Positions 37,162 to 39,804 of a DNA stretch of 39,804 bases are shown here, one piece after another. How positions within the stretch are numbered: position 1 is the stretch's first letter; the number at the start of each line of letters is the position of its first letter. The DNA is taken from the IMG/VR virus record IMGVR_UViG_3300037234_000251, positions 1-39,804 of that record; one strand, written 5' to 3'. Under the pieces are notes generated by a model that saw only the letters and a program-made list of their open reading frames with translations, searched no databases and was not told where the DNA came from. Origin of the DNA: a virus. The position numbers were made by a program, and so were the translations under genes.

Positions 37162-38156
37162 ACAAAATCCTTGTCGGAGGCGCACTCGAACAGCTCCACA
37201 CCTTGCCCGCGGAGTCCGTGGACATGTGCATCACATCCCCTCCGTATTGGGGGCTGCGGGATTATGGCGTTGCGGGACAGCTAGGCCTCGAGAAAGACTT
37301 CAACGAGTATATTGACAAGTTGTGTAGTATCTTCGACGAGGTTAAGCGCGTACTAAAACCCACGGGTACGTGCTGGGTGAATCTTGGTGATACTTACGCT
37401 GGGGGACAATCGGGAACTGGAGGGGACGGGAAAACCAGCACGTTGAACTGTAAAAGAAATACGGATAAAAGTTTTCATAAAGCTGATAAATCACATGCCC
37501 ATTTTGGCCATAAGATAAAATGGTCATTACCAACAAAATCTCTATGCCAAATCCCATCTCGCTTCGCGATCGAGATGTGCAATCGTGACTGGATACTCCG
37601 CAACGAAATCATATGGCATAAGCCGAACTGTATGCCGTCAAGCGCCAAAGATCGTTTCACCGTGGACTTTGAAAAACTATTTTTCTTCACTAAAAACAAA
37701 AAGTATTATTTCGAGCAGCAGTTTGAAGAAATGTGCATGGAGTCGCTGCGGCGTGAACGGCGCGGAAATCACAAAAATAAGTATTCGGACGACGAGCACT
37801 TCCCTGATGGCGTTCATGCAAACACCATGAGCCAGCCACGCGTGTTTCGCGGGTATGAGGGAATTGACGCGGAATACAACAGCAGGAAAGGTCGAAATAA
37901 ACGGTGTGTTTGGCGAGTAACAACGAAACCCTATAAAGAGGCGCACTTTGCGGTGTACCCAGAAGCGCTGATCGAGGCGCCCATAAACGGCGGCTGTCCA
38001 ACCAACGGCATCGTCCTCGACCCCTTCATCGGATCCGGCACAACCGCCGCGGTGGCCAAGCGACTCGGCCGCCAGTATATCGGGATTGAATTGAACCCTG
38101 ATTATGTTCCCTTGATCGAACGCAGACTCGAATCAGTGCAGATGTATTTATTATAA
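37158..38156 (+). CDS. Beta-class DNA methyltransferase 3, SPPY type
   Basis: 332 residues from ATG 37158, chosen for its ATGA overlap; longer starts lie inside the preceding gene. CITSPPYWGLRDYG holds the SPPY form of motif IV, which is typical of N4-cytosine methyltransferases. KPTGTCWVNLGDTYAGG follows, and DPFIGSGTTAAVAKRLGR lies near residues 291-308. The EIIWHKPNCMPSSAKDR segment is common in this family. Last methyltransferase of the three; then promoter cassette 4. Confidence 0.86.
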   Translation: MNKILVGGALEQLHTLPAESVDMCITSPPYWGLRDYGVAGQLGLEKDFNEYIDKLCSIFDEVKRVLKPTGTCWVNLGDTYAGGQSGTGGDGKTSTLNCKRNTDKSFHKADKSHAHFGHKIKWSLPTKSLCQIPSRFAIEMCNRDWILRNEIIWHKPNCMPSSAKDRFTVDFEKLFFFTKNKKYYFEQQFEEMCMESLRRERRGNHKNKYSDDEHFPDGVHANTMSQPRVFRGYEGIDAEYNSRKGRNKRCVWRVTTKPYKEAHFAVYPEALIEAPINGGCPTNGIVLDPFIGSGTTAAVAKRLGRQYIGIELNPDYVPLIERRLESVQMYLL

Positions 38157-38165
38157 AAATAACCC

Positions 38166-38194
38166 TTGACAAATCGACGAACTCGATGTATACT
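38166..38194 (+). promoter_or_regulatory. Accessory promoter cassette 4
   Basis: TTGACA (38166-38171), spacer of 17, TATACT (38189-38194). Nearly identical to cassette 3 over about 35 bases; leader has AAGGAGGAAGCC before the next gene. Confidence 0.88.
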
Positions 38195-38223
38195 TAGAGT
38201 GAAGATAAAACAAGGAGGAAGCC

Positions 38224-38511
38224 ATGATCACAAAAATCAGAGAAGTCCAAGCGGAAGTCGGGGACTACACCTACACGGTGGATGCTACGATTGACTGGCA
38301 TGAGGAAAAGAATTGGGGCGCGGATGCGGACGGTAACAGAGGCGTTACAAGGTTGTTCATTGATGATGTGATCCTGGAAGATTCCGAGCAGACCGATGAG
38401 AATGGCAAGGCAAGGATGATCGTCGTTGAGAAGCTCTCAGCGAAGGTTTACTGCACCTTAGAGCTGGCGGCGATGGACAGATTTGACGCGGGGGATGGCG
38501 ACCATGAATAA
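38224..38511 (+). CDS. Hypothetical protein, 95 aa, paralogue of 34033 gene
   Basis: Starts at 38224. VDATIDWHEEKNWGADADGN then TRLFIDDVILEDSEQTDENG and a helix (ARMIVVEKLSAKVYCTLELA). The DATIDWHEE block pairs with DASIEYWHEE in the protein at 34033-34290. Function unknown. Confidence 0.6.
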   Translation: MITKIREVQAEVGDYTYTVDATIDWHEEKNWGADADGNRGVTRLFIDDVILEDSEQTDENGKARMIVVEKLSAKVYCTLELAAMDRFDAGDGDHE

Positions 38512-38653
38512 AGCAACCGCGGTACTCATAATTTTAGGGGCGATAGTCACACTTGTAATCGTTATGGCGGTCGAGCAGGCCACGCATGAGTTTCGAGCGT
38601 TGCGGGACGGCCAGGCGGCGATTCTAATTGAAATCCATGACATGAGGAGGTAA
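38504..38653 (+). CDS. Single-helix membrane protein, 49 aa
   Basis: ATG 38504 overlaps the preceding gene. TAVLIILGAIVTLVIVMAVE is a clear membrane helix (residues 5-24), followed by a helical cytoplasmic part (EFRALRDGQAAILIEIHDMR). Function unknown. Confidence 0.6.
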   Translation: MNKATAVLIILGAIVTLVIVMAVEQATHEFRALRDGQAAILIEIHDMRR

Positions 38654-38654
38654 C

Positions 38655-38834
38655 ATGCGAAAACACACAGAGATTCAGTATTGTAGGCACTGCAAGGCGA
38701 ATACGGTTTTCACATGGAACTTGGATGTCGAAGGCGAGCAGGAGGCGCAGTGTAACATATGCGGAACGCCGCATTATAGAGTTATTGACGCTGATCTGCG
38801 TACCCGTATTATGGACGCGAGGGCAAATGTATGA
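38655..38834 (+). CDS. Zinc-ribbon protein, 59 aa
   Basis: ATG 38655 with AGGAGG upstream. CRHCKANTV near residue 10 and CNICGTPHYRV near residue 33 form a CxxC...CxxC zinc ribbon; helical C-terminus (LRTRIMDARANV). ATGA overlap with the next gene. Likely nucleic-acid or protein binding. Confidence 0.65.
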   Translation: MRKHTEIQYCRHCKANTVFTWNLDVEGEQEAQCNICGTPHYRVIDADLRTRIMDARANV

Positions 38835-39136
38835 TGACTAAATGGCGGGTTATTAAAGGATCGACTCTCGAACGGTATGATTACATCGGGATTGAGTTCG
38901 ACATGGACGAGGCAGCGATGAAAGGCGTCCGCGTATATAACAGGGACACCGGCGTGAGGAAGCGCACCACATCGCAGTTTGAAGTATTGGACGAAAACAA
39001 ATGGGAAGTGATAAGCAACGGTGACACGCATGGACTTATGAAAACATTTAATAATTACCGTCGAGCAAGAGGGAAGAACCCAGTCACGGAGCAGGATGTG
39101 CTGGCACTACTATATAGAATCGAGAGGTTGAAATGA
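38831..39136 (+). CDS. Hypothetical protein, 101 aa
   Basis: MMTKWRVIKGSTLERYDYIG then GIEFDMDEAAMKGVRVYN, QFEVLDENKWEVISNG and a basic C-terminal helix (VLALLYRIERLK). Start could be at 38831 or 38834. Beta-rich body with a helical end. Family unknown. Confidence 0.6.
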   Translation: MMTKWRVIKGSTLERYDYIGIEFDMDEAAMKGVRVYNRDTGVRKRTTSQFEVLDENKWEVISNGDTHGLMKTFNNYRRARGKNPVTEQDVLALLYRIERLK

Positions 39137-39285
39137 GACGACAAACGAAGCGAGACAAAGAGGGGTGCGAGTGGTTGTTTGCGCGCATGAAGGAGCTTGA
39201 TGTTGATCTGGTTGATTGTTTCAAAATCCTAACTAAACTCGGCCTCCGATTGTATCTCGTGCCGATGAAAGGAAAAAAGAAATGA
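39133..39285 (+). CDS. Small basic helical protein, 50 aa
   Basis: ATGA overlap start at 39133. MRRQTKRDKEGCEWLFARMK, VDLVDCFKILTKLGLRLYLV and a Lys-rich tail (KGKKK). Helical, basic, possibly nucleic-acid binding. Confidence 0.55.
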   Translation: MRRQTKRDKEGCEWLFARMKELDVDLVDCFKILTKLGLRLYLVPMKGKKK

Positions 39286-39464
39286 CATTATTTCAAACCT
39301 ACATGAAAGAGTATGCGGATCAGGCCATACTGGCCAGCGAGGTTGTAAGTGATAGTAAACCACGAGTAAAATCTGATGCTGCGCCTCATATTGAAATCCT
39401 GCGAACCATGTGCCAGCTTTGGCAGGACATATATCTCTATGAGTTGCGAAAGGCGGGATTATGA
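39282..39464 (+). CDS. Hypothetical protein, 60 aa
   Basis: ATGA overlap start at 39282. MTLFQTYMKEYADQAILASE then APHIEILRTMCQLWQDIYLY: helical bundle-like. Function unknown. Confidence 0.55.
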   Translation: MTLFQTYMKEYADQAILASEVVSDSKPRVKSDAAPHIEILRTMCQLWQDIYLYELRKAGL

Positions 39465-39796
39465 AAAAGAAACTTCCTACGAGGGTGAATATTTGTGGCC
39501 GGTCATTTCGTATATACTACCACAGGGATGAGGGCGGATGCGGAGGACATTTTGATTGTGGCGCTGGTATAATCAGGGTTAGCACAGACGGAGCACCCGA
39601 TGATTTGATATACCAGATTCTTGTGCATGAGGTTGTCGAGGCCATCTTGACGGAGCGGAATCTGAGGTTCGCTATAATGACGGGCGTGGACGCACATCAA
39701 AATATGGGGCTGCGGTTCGTGATGGATCACCAGCAGTTTGAGGACGCCGCGAAGGACATTGCAACGGCGTTCAAAAGCATCAAGGAGATATTGTAA
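39461..39796 (+). CDS. HExxE metalloprotein-like protein
   Basis: 111 residues starting in an ATGA overlap. LVHEVVEAILTERNLRF holds HEVVE (His then Glu, x-x-Glu), followed by DAHQNMGLRFVMDHQQFE, where the later Asp/His fit a third metal ligand. Small phage proteins with this HExxE pattern resemble metallopeptidases, but the substrate is unknown. It ends 8 bases before the window edge. Confidence 0.55.
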   Translation: MKKKLPTRVNICGRSFRIYYHRDEGGCGGHFDCGAGIIRVSTDGAPDDLIYQILVHEVVEAILTERNLRFAIMTGVDAHQNMGLRFVMDHQQFEDAAKDIATAFKSIKEIL

Positions 39797-39804
39797 CGGA
39801 ATTG

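Noticed and set aside
1-39804. CRISPR array or diversity-generating retroelement
   Set aside because: There are no spaced direct repeats of 20-40 bases with unique spacers and no reverse transcriptase. The 21-bp repeats at 31968 are uninterrupted and in frame.

Overview
The window looks like most or all of the genome of a tailed double-stranded DNA phage with a long non-contractile tail (siphovirus morphology, HK97-type capsid). I see no ribosomal RNA, tRNA, integrase or chromosomal housekeeping gene. Genes are short and tightly packed, with many ATGA or TAATG stop/start overlaps and strong AGGAGG-type ribosome binding sites. Promoters match the bacterial sigma-70 consensus (TTGACA-17-TATAAT/TATACT). 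The host is a bacterium that I cannot identify. The last gene ends 8 bases before the right edge and the first starts 21 bases from the left edge, on the same strand, so the window could be a circularly permuted complete genome cut at an arbitrary point. That is an inference.

Layout. (1) 22-3615, plus strand: small unknown genes, a CHAP/NlpC-like cell-wall hydrolase next to a one-helix membrane protein, a staphylococcal-nuclease-fold nuclease and a VRR-NUC/PD-(D/E)XK nuclease. (2) 30548 down to 3566, minus strand: the virion module. Reading in its own direction it holds a probable small terminase, a dozen tiny genes (several of them zinc ribbons), large terminase, a portal fused to a MuF-type minor head protein, prohead protease, major capsid protein, a small exported protein, head-tail connector, stopper, gp10-like protein and two tail-terminator paralogues. 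A fibre-like cassette with its own terminator follows, then a holin-like membrane protein, major tail protein, tail assembly chaperones (with an apparent -1 frameshift), an HNH homing endonuclease, tape measure, tail hub, tail-collar adhesins, a repeat fibre with a signal peptide and a permuted papain-like enzyme. (3) About 30.55-31.27 kb: an AT-rich divergent control region with promoters and palindromes. (4) 31335-39796, plus strand: early/accessory genes, comprising three beta-class DNA methyltransferases, a Lar-like anti-restriction protein, a HAD/PNKP-type phosphatase, a possible HExxE metalloprotein and many small proteins, under a repeated promoter cassette.

How it works together. Six near-identical TTGACA-17-TATACT promoters drive the accessory blocks on both strands, while two TATAAT promoters serve packaging and head genes. 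The methyltransferases and Lar point to a strategy of evading restriction. No DNA polymerase, helicase, primase or repressor is recognisable, so replication would depend on the host or on genes I cannot identify.

Most unusual points: a Gln in place of the Walker B catalytic Glu of the large terminase; Sec signal peptides on two proteins inside the virion operon; an HNH gene between the frameshifted tail chaperone and the tape measure; a portal-MuF fusion; an in-frame 21-bp tandem repeat inside a methyltransferase; a structured gene-free stretch at 29.1-29.5 kb; and the duplicated promoter cassette.
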